DNA of 64,000 bases, taken from NCBI GenBank assembly GCA_018222805.1, contig JAAEZQ010000002.1, forward strand, positions 124,001-188,000. Direction: 5' to 3'. The notes beneath the pieces were generated by a model. The model ran no database searches. It saw nothing but the letters and a program-made list of their open reading frames with translations, and was not told the origin of the DNA. This document shows, piece after piece, positions 35,820 to 43,941 of this stretch (positions are counted from its first letter, which is position 1; each line of letters begins with the position of its first letter). The position numbers and the translations under genes are program-made. Source of the stretch: Vibrionaceae bacterium. GTDB taxonomy: Bacteria > Pseudomonadota > Gammaproteobacteria > Enterobacterales > Vibrionaceae.

Positions 35820-36164
35820 TTAGCGCCCTTCTATTGCTCTTGCCAACCCGTTGAATTTCATATTAAGAAATGTCAGGCTAGTCTGAAAATCCATGCTGTT
35901 TTGTGCAAACTTTCCTTGCTCAACACCAAGCTCCACAGTGTTACCATCTTTGCTGTTCTGGAATGGAACCGCATACTGAGTCGAAATCTGAAGTCGAGGT
36001 GAAGCTGACGTCTGACTCATTACCGAGGTAAAACTGAGGTCTTTCGCCAAATATCCTGGGGTATCAACATTCGCTAGGTTACTCGCAAGGACTTTGGTAC
36101 GCTGAACGCGAAAATTCAGCGAGTCCGGATGTACACCCAACGCATTTTCAAAATTGATAGCCAT
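35820..36164 (-). CDS. flgB: Lateral proximal rod protein FlgB
   Basis: 114 aa, first gene of the 10-kb flgB-lafW operon. Contains RVQRTKVLASNLANVDTPGYLAKDLSF and a C-terminal QTSLTFLNMKFNGLARAIEG helix. Slightly shorter than polar FlgB (about 130). Divergent from flgA; a sigma-54-like promoter lies about 40 bases upstream. Confidence 0.95.
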   Translation of the reverse strand: MAINFENALGVHPDSLNFRVQRTKVLASNLANVDTPGYLAKDLSFTSVMSQTSASPRLQISTQYAVPFQNSKDGNTVELGVEQGKFAQNSMDFQTSLTFLNMKFNGLARAIEGR

Positions 36165-36204
36165 GTATTTTTCCCTTAAGGTTGGCTCGAATACCTACAG
36201 TAGA

Positions 36205-36220
36205 AACAAAATGCATGCCA
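36205..36220 (-). promoter_or_regulatory. Sigma-54-like promoter of the flgB operon
   Basis: On the minus strand TGGCATGCATTTTGTT matches TGGCAYR-N4-TTGCW except that the -12 GC reads GT. Distance to the flgB ATG is about 40 bases. The position and -24 element are good; the -12 mismatch lowers confidence. Confidence 0.55.
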
Positions 36221-36253
36221 AAAAATAAATACAAATATAACAATGAGTTACAA

Positions 36254-37039
36254 ATGAACAGGAAATCAGACTTCCTAGCTGCGGAAGTAAATTTCGTAAG
36301 TAGGAAACCACTTTTTTCCTCCGTATTAAAAGCGGGGGTGCTCAGCCTGTCACTGCATGTTGCTTCACTCACAGCAGCGGAGCAAACCATGTCCGTTGAT
36401 TCGATTCAGCAAGCGGTAAGCAGCGACTTTGAACAGGAAGTCAGCCATCAAGCGAGCATCAATCACTGGCAGGACTATAAACTCAGTTATGACATCTGGG
36501 TGCCGAGTTCCGCGAATCATCTTCCTCTATGCCCAGAGCCACTGGTGATCTCTGGCCGTGACAATCAAACCATACCGGTGGGAAACCTGAAACGTGCCGT
36601 CATTTGTGAGAGCTTCGATGTATCATGGCGAATAAACATCTCAATCAAATCTGCTTTGGATTTGGACGTTGTCGTCGCCAACACCTTGATTCAGAGAGAC
36701 GAAGAGTTAACGTCAAAAGCACTACGAATTGAAAAAAGGACGTTAACCCGTCCTCAAGATTTCTTCTCTTCGATTAACCAAGCCGTTGGCAAACAAGCTG
36801 CGCGACGAATCCGTAGCGGGCAGCTTATTAACCCCAACTCTCTGAGTGCGCCCAATATGGTAGAGAAAGGCAATCAGGTTGTGATCACTGCCTCGAAAGA
36901 CGGTTTTACCGCCACGACTATAGGAATAGCGCTTGAAGATGGTATGAGAGGACAACAAATAGATATCCAGAACAGCTCTTCTGGTAAGAGCATCAAAGCC
37001 GTAGTAACAGGGCTAAATCAGGTGAAAACGCAGTTCTGA
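36254..37039 (+). CDS. flgA: Lateral P-ring assembly chaperone FlgA
   Basis: 261 aa from MNRKSDF; ATG at 36215 would add 13 residues and is possible. A hydrophobic export signal is visible (VLKAGVLSLSLHVASLTAAE). The C-terminal SAF/FlgA domain is clear: LKRAVICESFDVSWRINISIKSALDLDVVVANTLIQRDEELTS, RRIRSGQLINPNSLSAPNMVEKGNQVVITA and GMRGQQIDIQNSSSGKSIKAVVTGLNQV. Acts in the periplasm to assemble FlgI. Divergent from flgB. Confidence 0.9.
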   Translation: MNRKSDFLAAEVNFVSRKPLFSSVLKAGVLSLSLHVASLTAAEQTMSVDSIQQAVSSDFEQEVSHQASINHWQDYKLSYDIWVPSSANHLPLCPEPLVISGRDNQTIPVGNLKRAVICESFDVSWRINISIKSALDLDVVVANTLIQRDEELTSKALRIEKRTLTRPQDFFSSINQAVGKQAARRIRSGQLINPNSLSAPNMVEKGNQVVITASKDGFTATTIGIALEDGMRGQQIDIQNSSSGKSIKAVVTGLNQVKTQF

Positions 37040-37183
37040 TCTTCGTAGAAATCTGTCAATTGGTAAGCAAACTGGAAAATAAGTAGCCTTCTAAAAGTTC
37101 ACAAAATAAATGACAATTTAGGCTTAATTTTTCCCGCTTTTAGTCGCTTATAAGTGATAAGAGTGATGATTTAGGATAATGAT

Positions 37184-37465
37184 ATGAAAATCGACAAAGT
37201 GACAGGCGGCCATCTAGCACAAACCAGACTCAATCAGGAGTCCAATAAAACGGTTGAAGTAGCGCCCTCAAAAAAAGCGGTGGAAGCAACATTAAACGTC
37301 AATACTGCAGCGCTGGATAAAGCAATGGTTGAAATGGAAACCTTGCCAGAAGTAGATATGGAGAAAGTTGAAAAAATTCGGAACGCGCTTGCCCGTGGTG
37401 AACTCAATCTGGATACGAAGGCTCTTTCTCAGGCAGTAATGCAATTTCATACTGGTCACGAATAA
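37184..37465 (+). CDS. flgM: Lateral anti-sigma-28 factor FlgM
   Basis: 93 aa. MKIDKVTGGHLAQTRLNQESNK at the start and VDMEKVEKIRNALARGELNLDTKALSQAVMQFH at the end, the latter being the sigma-28-binding FlgM helix pair. Binds LafS until exported through the finished hook. Ribosome site AGGA. No sigma-28 promoter could be recognised upstream. Confidence 0.93.
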   Translation: MKIDKVTGGHLAQTRLNQESNKTVEVAPSKKAVEATLNVNTAALDKAMVEMETLPEVDMEKVEKIRNALARGELNLDTKALSQAVMQFHTGHE

Positions 37466-37499
37466 TCAGCCGTAAAGACGTAACTTCAGGATCAACTGT

Positions 37500-37937
37500 A
37501 TGGCCTCAGAAAAACAATTACTAATACAAGAATTTATTCAATCCATTAGTCAAGACGTTAAACTTTATCAAAAGTTAATGGAGTTACAGCAGAAACAAAG
37601 CGGCTTATATCTGACTTTCGATGCTTCTGCTTTAAGGGCTAATGTTGACCAACAAACACCAATTCTTGGCCAGCTTAACCGTAATGCAGCAAAGCGCAGC
37701 CACTGTATGCAAAAACTAGGATTACCTGCCAATGAAAAAGGGGTGAGCAAGATTTTTTCGGTACTGCCAGAAAAACTGAGCCTTCCGGTCAAACAACAGT
37801 GGTGTCAGCTAGAGGCGTTGATAATGGAGTGCCAACAATACAACCAAAAAAACGGACAAAGCTCAGCTTCTTTTCATGAGCTCATGAGTCAGTTTACACA
37901 TTCATCTCCGGATACGTACGAAGATCAGTTAGCTTGA
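37500..37937 (+). CDS. flgN: Lateral FlgK/FlgL chaperone FlgN
   Basis: 145 aa helical protein (KQLLIQEFIQSISQDVKLYQKLMELQQKQSGLYLTFDASALRANVDQQTPIL), the FlgN pattern; C-terminal helices about 95-135. Delivers FlgK and FlgL to the gate. Follows flgM by 34 bases and its stop overlaps the next gene (TGATG). Confidence 0.85.
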   Translation: MASEKQLLIQEFIQSISQDVKLYQKLMELQQKQSGLYLTFDASALRANVDQQTPILGQLNRNAAKRSHCMQKLGLPANEKGVSKIFSVLPEKLSLPVKQQWCQLEALIMECQQYNQKNGQSSASFHELMSQFTHSSPDTYEDQLA

Positions 37938-38653
37938 TGGTCTTAACTCTGCCAAACCTGTTTTCAGTTTCGCACCGGTTGGGCTTACTGCGTGCGGCTG
38001 GTTTTCTGATGTTGGCTTGCTTCTGCCAGACATTGGGCGCTGCACCATCTCAGTCTGCGATCGATTTGGAACTGACGACACTTCGCCCTTATCAAGCCCA
38101 AATTAAGCAGCGGCTAGACTCGAACTACTCTCTGATTAATCAAATCGTTACGTTACTAGAGAAGCGTAAACTCCCAGAGACATTTATTCTGGTGCCCATG
38201 TTGGAATCGTCTTACAGAGCGGATGTCGTGTCGCATGCTAATGCGGCAGGTCTCTGGCAACTGATGCCTGCTACAGCAAAGCGATTTGGTCTGACTGTTG
38301 AAAAGCACAATGATGAACGTTTTGATACTACGGCCAGTTCTCAAGCCGCAATCAATTACTTAGCCTTTCTATACCAAAAGTTTGAAGGTAATCTAGCTCT
38401 GACCTTGGCGGCTTATAACGCCGGAGAGGGGCGGATAGCCAGAGCGATTAAACAAGCAAACAGTCGAAAGTTCGTTAACCTAAAGCTTCCTGAGGAAACC
38501 CAACGCTACGTTGCTCGGTTTTATGCCTTACAGACCATCATCAATATAAACAAACTTCACAGCCAAAACAGAAGTCTTCTGTTTCTGTATGGCCGAAAAA
38601 ATAGTGAACCTTTGGTAGATTTAGCCCCTTTACCACCTCTGATCTTACTCTAA
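37937..38653 (+). CDS. Flagellar-cluster lytic transglycosylase (GH23, SLT/MltD-like)
   Basis: 238 aa from the ATG at 37937. Signal peptide (LLRAAGFLMLACFCQTLGAAPS). SLT domain with catalytic Glu at about residue 90 (VPMLESSYRADVVSHANAAGLWQLMPATAKRFGL) and the AYNAGEGRI motif. It cleaves peptidoglycan in the periplasm. Translational coupling to flgN and the lack of a muramidase domain in FlgJ suggest it opens the wall for the lateral rod. Confidence 0.85.
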   Translation: MVLTLPNLFSVSHRLGLLRAAGFLMLACFCQTLGAAPSQSAIDLELTTLRPYQAQIKQRLDSNYSLINQIVTLLEKRKLPETFILVPMLESSYRADVVSHANAAGLWQLMPATAKRFGLTVEKHNDERFDTTASSQAAINYLAFLYQKFEGNLALTLAAYNAGEGRIARAIKQANSRKFVNLKLPEETQRYVARFYALQTIININKLHSQNRSLLFLYGRKNSEPLVDLAPLPPLILL

Positions 38654-38798
38654 ACTCACAAAACTGGTCCGAAGATACCGCGAGAAGAAATCAATCTACG
38701 CATAACGGTAACTTAACAAGTTTTACACGGCGTAACCAATTCTAAGTGTAAGCTCAAGAAAGGATTTCAGACTCAGCACTACTTTACGTCAGAAACAA

Positions 38799-38822
38799 AA
38801 GACCCGCAGAGTTGCGGGTCTT
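38799..38822. terminator. Terminator, downstream of the cytochrome b562 gene
   Basis: Ten-bp perfect stem AAGACCCGCA / TGCGGGTCTT with loop GAGT; on the minus strand it is followed by TTTGTTTCTG. It ends the minus-strand cytochrome gene and may also stop transcription from flgN/transglycosylase. Confidence 0.85.
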
Positions 38823-38855
38823 GAAACGTTGTGGGTTGTTCATATCCAGCACAAA

Positions 38856-39245
38856 TCAACCAAACAGCTTGCTCCAGATGCTTGGGTTACGTTTGTCGTG
38901 GTACTCTTCTCGCAAGCTATCAATTTCACGCAATTGCTGTTTGGCTTCAGTTAAATTACCAGCATCCAAATCAGCTTCGATTTTATTGAGCGTTACCGTT
39001 AATTTGTTAAAGCCTTCCAGATACGTATCAAACTTTTCTGGCGGGTAGTTACCGCGCTTAGATTGCTCAATGATCGCTTGTAAACTATCAATAGCTGCTT
39101 TCATGGTTTCAACATCCGACGCTTCGGCCGCTTGTTTGAAATCCATCTTCATTTGTTTCATGTTCTGTTTTAGATCGACAGCTTCCGCCATTGCGTAGCT
39201 TGAGCCCAACGCAATCGCACACCCTAAAACTAAAGGACGTAACAT
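38856..39245 (-). CDS. cybC: Cytochrome b562 family periplasmic protein
   Basis: 129 aa from MLRPLVLGC at 39245, with GGAG eight bases upstream. Signal peptide cut near AMA-EAVDL. The mature part is a four-helix bundle like cytochrome b562: the Met in VDLKQNMKQM and the His in LREEYHDKRNP match the two haem ligands (Met7, His102 in E. coli). It carries electrons or is a haem-binding stress protein; partners unknown. A C-terminal SIWSKLFG tail is additional. Confidence 0.82.
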   Translation of the reverse strand: MLRPLVLGCAIALGSSYAMAEAVDLKQNMKQMKMDFKQAAEASDVETMKAAIDSLQAIIEQSKRGNYPPEKFDTYLEGFNKLTVTLNKIEADLDAGNLTEAKQQLREIDSLREEYHDKRNPSIWSKLFG

Positions 39246-39386
39246 CTTCACTTCTCCATTTTTAGTGCCGAATTCTGTGTCGGCTCTGTTTATCACCATC
39301 ATCCTTCATTCAGGATGGTTCGGATAGTTAAGCTACGCAGTGTAAAGGAAACGCACTAAGGGTGCATTACCAAAATGTAATCAAGT

Positions 39387-40142
39387 TTATGCGTTCCGCA
39401 TTTCATCATATTCTGCAATTGGCTCTCGCCCGCGAAGTTCTAGGAACGACAAGAACTGCTTAGCCGAGTGTGTAATGACGTTCTCGCTCTTAATATCCAC
39501 TCGGTCCATCAGTTCACCCACCAGATCGAGATTACCGACATCATGGCAAAAATGTGCATCGCTGCCTGTCGTAAAGAAAACACCCACTTCTTTGCCTATT
39601 TGAGCGATCTCATGACAACGATCAACACTACCCACACGGCTGTTTCCTTTCAGAGTCGTGTTGTTAATCTCTATGGCAACGTTATGCTCTTGCGCACATT
39701 TCAAGACCGTTTCAAAATCAAAGTCAAAATTAGGATTACCCAGATGTCCAAGCGCATCGACTCGACCACTTTGGATAACATTGAGTAACGCTTCTGTATG
39801 GGTTTCCCGATTCGACGGACTAAATACTGGCTCATGGAAACTGGCAATCACCCAATCAAGGTTACGGTCAACACTCAAAGGAATATCAATATCGCCTTCC
39901 GTATTAAGGATATTGGCTTCCACGCCACGAATGATCGCAATACCTTCGAGATAACGAGGCAGAATTTTTTGGTTCGAGAAAAACCAGTAGTGAGGTGCAC
40001 CCGGCATAGATTCTGCGTGATCGGTAGTGCAGAACATAACGAGTCCATTCTCTTTTGCCGACTGAGCATTTTCAATCAACGTACTATAAGCGTGGCCGCT
40101 GGCATACGTATGTGTATGGGTATCAACCTTAAACTCCATCAT
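39387..40142 (-). CDS. ycdX: PHP-domain phosphatase, YcdX-like
   Basis: 251 aa. Metal-binding motifs of PHP phosphoesterases: DTHTHT at the start, [25 protein letters not shown] and the terminal [11 protein letters not shown], which supply the trinuclear zinc site. Family members dephosphorylate small phosphoesters; in E. coli YcdX supports swarming, so its place beside a swarming system is notable. Cytoplasmic. Confidence 0.88.
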   Translation of the reverse strand: MMEFKVDTHTHTYASGHAYSTLIENAQSAKENGLVMFCTTDHAESMPGAPHYWFFSNQKILPRYLEGIAIIRGVEANILNTEGDIDIPLSVDRNLDWVIASFHEPVFSPSNRETHTEALLNVIQSGRVDALGHLGNPNFDFDFETVLKCAQEHNVAIEINNTTLKGNSRVGSVDRCHEIAQIGKEVGVFFTTGSDAHFCHDVGNLDLVGELMDRVDIKSENVITHSAKQFLSFLELRGREPIAEYDEMRNA

Positions 40143-40368
40143 TTACTCTCTTAGATTTGCAGGTTTTCAGGTATTGTATACCCATATGACGTCAAGATGC
40201 AGGTTATCAACCCTCAACTCACCAAACCCTATATCGACAAGCATCAATCGCTCCTCTCTAATAAAAAACCACACAAGTATGAATAGTGAGAATAGGTGTA
40301 AGCAATGTTGTGCTTGTTGGAGTCTTGACTAAAGTAAATACAATAACTCTAACGATAAGGATCAGGTT

Positions 40369-41409
40369 ATGAGGTTAAATCATGTTTTGATAAGCGGGGC
40401 TTTCCTCATTTTGCCTATGATGACCATCGCGGATACAGGTACAAACCTCTCTAAGCAAGATGTATCAACAGCTATCATTGGCGGTGAACCTACCACTTTG
40501 AATCAACTGCCATTTTTTGCTCGCTTGATATTGCATAAGACTGGGTCTAGCGAGTTCGCTAATATTTGTGGCGGCTCTATTGTGAATGATCGCTACATTT
40601 TAACTGCCGCACACTGTGTGGAATCCAATGTATTCACTGATGGATGGAGCACTGACGATTTACGTGTTTTAGTGAAAAACCCGACCATGGATGACGTTTA
40701 TGTCTCCGAATTTAAAGACGTTCGTAGAATTACCATTCATCCAAACTATAACGCGAAGGATTTGTGGATTAACGATCTGGCCTTGCTAGAACTCTCCCGA
40801 CCAATCACGGACAACGTGCAATCCATCACTTTGCCACAAGATTTCGGCGATTACAGTGACGCTTCAGTTTACCAGATATTTGGTTTGGGACAGACCTCGA
40901 CTACTGACACCTCGGGACCAACCTATTTGCGCTGGGCTGAGATCGAGCCGCTGACTGACGCAGAGTGTGCCGCATTAGTTACAGGCTTCAACTCTCAAGA
41001 AACTTTGTGTGCTAATGGCTTTGCAGACAGGGAATATACTGGTATTTGCCGTGGCGATTCCGGCGGACCACTTACCTACGTTGATAGCAAGGGTATGTAT
41101 CAACAAATTGGTATTGTCAGTTATGGTTCATCTATTTGTGAGTCTGCTGCCATACCAAGTGTGTTTACCGAAATTCTTAACTACACATCTTGGGTTGAAC
41201 AGCAAACCAGCTCTGGCGTAAAAACCAGTTATGACGCTGAGTTAGCCGCAACGGAAGATTACCACAGTGAAGGTGACTCTCAGATCTTTGAAGACAACAA
41301 TGGTGATGGAGGCAGCGGTGGTGCATTCGGGGCTGGATTGTTGATGATAGTTGGATGGCTTGGTTGGATACGCAGACGTCAATCTGACAACAAATATGTA
41401 TTGAGATAG
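40369..41409 (+). CDS. Trypsin-like serine protease with GlyGly-CTERM tail
   Basis: 346 aa. Signal peptide (VLISGAFLILPMMTIAD), trypsin domain starting at IIGGEPT, catalytic His in LTAAHCVES, Asp in INDLALLELS and Ser in GDSGGPLTY. The C-terminus is a GlyGly-CTERM sorting signal (GGSGGAFGAGLLMIVGWLGWIRRR), processed by rhombosortase after secretion by the type II system. Likely a surface-retained or released protease. Ribosome site AAGGA. Confidence 0.92.
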   Translation: MRLNHVLISGAFLILPMMTIADTGTNLSKQDVSTAIIGGEPTTLNQLPFFARLILHKTGSSEFANICGGSIVNDRYILTAAHCVESNVFTDGWSTDDLRVLVKNPTMDDVYVSEFKDVRRITIHPNYNAKDLWINDLALLELSRPITDNVQSITLPQDFGDYSDASVYQIFGLGQTSTTDTSGPTYLRWAEIEPLTDAECAALVTGFNSQETLCANGFADREYTGICRGDSGGPLTYVDSKGMYQQIGIVSYGSSICESAAIPSVFTEILNYTSWVEQQTSSGVKTSYDAELAATEDYHSEGDSQIFEDNNGDGGSGGAFGAGLLMIVGWLGWIRRRQSDNKYVLR

Positions 41410-41462
41410 CAAAAGCTCAGACAGTAGCGCTTCACCCGGTCTGTCTTACCAGAAAAGAAAAC

Positions 41463-41505
41463 AGCCTTCACGCCACGTAATGAGTCATTGGAAGGCTTTT
41501 TTTCT
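41463..41505. terminator. Bidirectional terminator, protease / hypothetical
   Basis: AGCCTTC (41463-41469) / GAAGGCT (41491-41497) followed by TTTTTTTCTTC on plus; on the minus strand GTTTTCTTTTC follows. Serves both convergent genes. Confidence 0.8.
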
Positions 41506-41506
41506 T

Positions 41507-41794
41507 CTAGCGACGAATATAAATCGCAGTGGTGCCTGCTGCTTTACCTTCCGGAACTCGAAAGCCCACTTTTAACATGGTGTTGTGCAGTACTTTGTTA
41601 AACAACTCGAACTCCGCCGTCTCTTTTAGTTGGTTTAGTTGCTGTGTTTTTAACTCAGGGAATCTCATTAGCGCTTCTTTACGTATATTTTTTAACTCTT
41701 CGCTATTAATACTTTGTTTACTAAGTAACTTATTCCGGATAAAACCTTCATAAGTACGAGCGCATTTCATCAATCGCAAAACAAATTCATTCAT
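41507..41794 (-). CDS. Hypothetical protein, helical
   Basis: 95 aa, not recognised. Basic, helical, no signal peptide or membrane segment (LMKCARTYEGFIRNKLLSKQ; EALMRFPELKTQQLNQLKETAEFELF), ending in VPEGKAAGTTAIYIRR. The terminator behind it and the frame's compact composition support it as real; no function can be inferred. Confidence 0.6.
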   Translation of the reverse strand: MNEFVLRLMKCARTYEGFIRNKLLSKQSINSEELKNIRKEALMRFPELKTQQLNQLKETAEFELFNKVLHNTMLKVGFRVPEGKAAGTTAIYIRR

Positions 41795-41983
41795 TGTTAT
41801 CTTTCTTTTTCACTATGATCTGACGTTGAGAACACGTGTTAATAGTGTGTTCCAGCCTTCCGAAAAGATAGCAAGAAGTGACGCTTGCTGCCTGTAAGAA
41901 AATTCCCAACGAAACGAAAGAATGTGCGGACTATTTTTCCATTTCAATTAATTAACAAAACTCTTTATATTCTTTATCAACGA

Positions 41984-42457
41984 TTAAGTGAGAGATTGTT
42001 TCATAATGTGCTGAGGCCCAACCGGGCCACCAAGGTACAACTCCCCTGTATCTTCGAATCCAGCTTTCAAGTAACACTGGTAAGCCACTGTATTGCGAAA
42101 GTTAACGGTTAAATACAGGGCCTGAAATGCGGGAAAGTGGCACCTCGCGAAGTCTGCAAATTGACGAATAGCTTGCTTAGCGATTCCTTGGCCTTGGAAG
42201 CGATGATCCAGCAGCAACGCTCTTACACCTAAGCTGTTTTCCGGACAGAAGTCATAGCTATCACAATAATCGGTATCGAATAGAAAGAATCCGACAACCA
42301 GATCATCCATCACTATCAAATGTGGTAACTCAGTTGACTTCAAGCTGTTAAGCATGTCACCAATATCTGCGACTGTGAACTGAGATTGTTCTTCCAGCAC
42401 ACTCAGCGCAGAGACGCTCTCATAGCGAACAGGTGTATACTTCTCAATTGTGACCAT
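41984..42457 (-). CDS. GNAT-family N-acetyltransferase
   Basis: 157 aa from the ATG at 42457, with AAGGA five bases upstream. GNAT core: VVGFFLFDTDY (beta 4), VRALLLDHRFQGQGIAKQAIRQF (acetyl-CoA loop Q/RxxGxG/A as RFQGQGIA) and NTVAYQCYLKAGFEDTGEL. Substrate unknown; closest in shape to spermidine/GNAT-type small-molecule acetyltransferases. Confidence 0.85.
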   Translation of the reverse strand: MVTIEKYTPVRYESVSALSVLEEQSQFTVADIGDMLNSLKSTELPHLIVMDDLVVGFFLFDTDYCDSYDFCPENSLGVRALLLDHRFQGQGIAKQAIRQFADFARCHFPAFQALYLTVNFRNTVAYQCYLKAGFEDTGELYLGGPVGPQHIMKQSLT

Positions 42458-42602
42458 AACCTTCCTTATCATTACTATTGAAGATGTGTTGATGGCAGAT
42501 ACCCAACGTTGAACATCTCTTTATCTTTGTTTCTAATCCAGCTTTATATTTGTTCAATATCCTACCGAATTGTGCCTATCAGTACAGGTATAACTAATCA
42601 CT

Positions 42603-42620
42603 TAATCAACTAGTTGATTA
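42603..42620. promoter_or_regulatory. 18-bp perfect palindrome upstream of EamA exporter
   Basis: TAATCAACTAGTTGATTA, 50 bases upstream of the EamA start, reads like an operator for a MarR- or TetR-type repressor. The regulator is not encoded next to it. Confidence 0.55.
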
Positions 42621-42670
42621 TTTCACTTTGCCGCTACACTCATTTTATGCACCGAAATGAAGGATTGAAG

Positions 42671-43528
42671 ATGTTGACGTTTTTACTAACTGTGGTTGTG
42701 ATGCTTGCTTTTGCGGCCAATTCACTGTTAATCCGCGCAGCATTGGTAGATGGACTGAGCGATGCGGGAAGCTTCACACTTATCCGATTAATTTCCGGAG
42801 CGGTAACTCTCGTTTTTTTTCTCCTTATTACTGGAACTTGGCATTCAGAAAAGCCGACGAGTCGCTTTAAGGTGCTCGCGGGTGTGACGTTATTTGGGTA
42901 TGCGGTACTCATTTCGTACGCTTATCTGAATATGGATGCAGGAACGGGCGCGCTACTCCTATTTGGGGCTGTGCAGTTAACACTTTTGACTTTACATTGG
43001 TGGCAAGGGGAACGATTTAGAACTTTAGAAGTGATTGGTATTGCAGTCTCCATTCTTGGTTTCGCTTGGCTAATGCTTCCATCAGCGACTCGTCCAGATG
43101 TTTGGTCGACACTCCTTATGGTGATATCCGGTGTTTGCTGGGCGCTCTTTACTGCACTTGGCAAACATGCACCTTCACCAAGCAGTGGTATTGCATGGGG
43201 CTTTATTGCCGCCTCTGGGATTAGTTTACTTGCCTCCCCTTTCCTTCTCTCTTCGGTCAGTATCTCCATCGAAGGCATATCTCTAGCTATCACCTCGGGT
43301 GTACTTGCATCAGGGATTGGTTATTTACTGTGGTATCACGTAATGCAGAAACTGACCCTGCTTCAAGCTGCGATAAGCCAACTTTCGGTACCTGTTATTG
43401 CCTTGGTACTCGGATCTCTTCTGCTCAATGAATCCCTATCACTTCATTCCATCGTCACCAGCGCGATCATTTTAGGTGGTATCACGCTGGTTTTTTTATC
43501 TCGCTCGCAAAGCGCGAATAAAGAGTAA
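42671..43528 (+). CDS. EamA/DMT-family transporter
   Basis: 285 aa from the ATG at 42671 with AAGGA; a longer frame to 42614 has none. About ten hydrophobic helices in two EamA repeats (AANSLLIRAALVDG at the first, SPSSGIAWGFIAASGISLLASPFLL and ISQLSVPVIALVLGSLLLNESLSL in the second). Such proteins export metabolites or amino acids; substrate unknown. Preceded by an operator-like palindrome. Confidence 0.85.
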   Translation: MLTFLLTVVVMLAFAANSLLIRAALVDGLSDAGSFTLIRLISGAVTLVFFLLITGTWHSEKPTSRFKVLAGVTLFGYAVLISYAYLNMDAGTGALLLFGAVQLTLLTLHWWQGERFRTLEVIGIAVSILGFAWLMLPSATRPDVWSTLLMVISGVCWALFTALGKHAPSPSSGIAWGFIAASGISLLASPFLLSSVSISIEGISLAITSGVLASGIGYLLWYHVMQKLTLLQAAISQLSVPVIALVLGSLLLNESLSLHSIVTSAIILGGITLVFLSRSQSANKE

Positions 43529-43941
43529 TAAAACCAACACAACTTAATAAAAAATAAAACTTTTCCGCTCAAATCCCTATTCATCATCTATGCTTTTTAA
43601 AGGCGGTGGCATAGATGAGAATAGACAAAACTCCAGCTTAGTATCAGGCGATTTATAGATTTAATGAAAGCTTGACCAGGAAACACCAGCAATTCCGTCT
43701 CATATACAAGACTGCGTGTAATTAGCGGTTTTGAGCATTTGCTCAACTCCCTAATAACCACAAGGGATAGAGGTGAATTGACCACTTTATATGCATTTAG
43801 TTTTGACACAAGATTTACAATCCGCTTCTTTTTACTCGCTATATTCCGCCAACCCAAATATAGTTGGAATAACAATCCAAACTTAACTTTTTATTAACAA
43901 TATCATCAATTTATAACGATAAGCCTGAGCAAACTTTGACT
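43529..43941. other. Intergenic region upstream of the efflux operon
   Basis: About 410 AT-rich bases. A stem-loop CATCTATGC (43585-43593) / GCATAGATG (43609-43617) follows the EamA gene but lacks a T-tract. A 92-codon minus-strand frame inside (43597-43875) has no coding support. No promoter motif could be assigned for the FUSC gene. Confidence 0.5.

Noticed and set aside
37040..37183. Sigma-28 promoter for flgM
   Set aside because: Searched for TAAA-N15-GCCGATAA in this gap; no site with acceptable match.
43597..43875. 92-codon minus-strand frame before the FUSC gene
   Set aside because: No recognisable domain, no ribosome site, and the sequence reads as an intergenic region.
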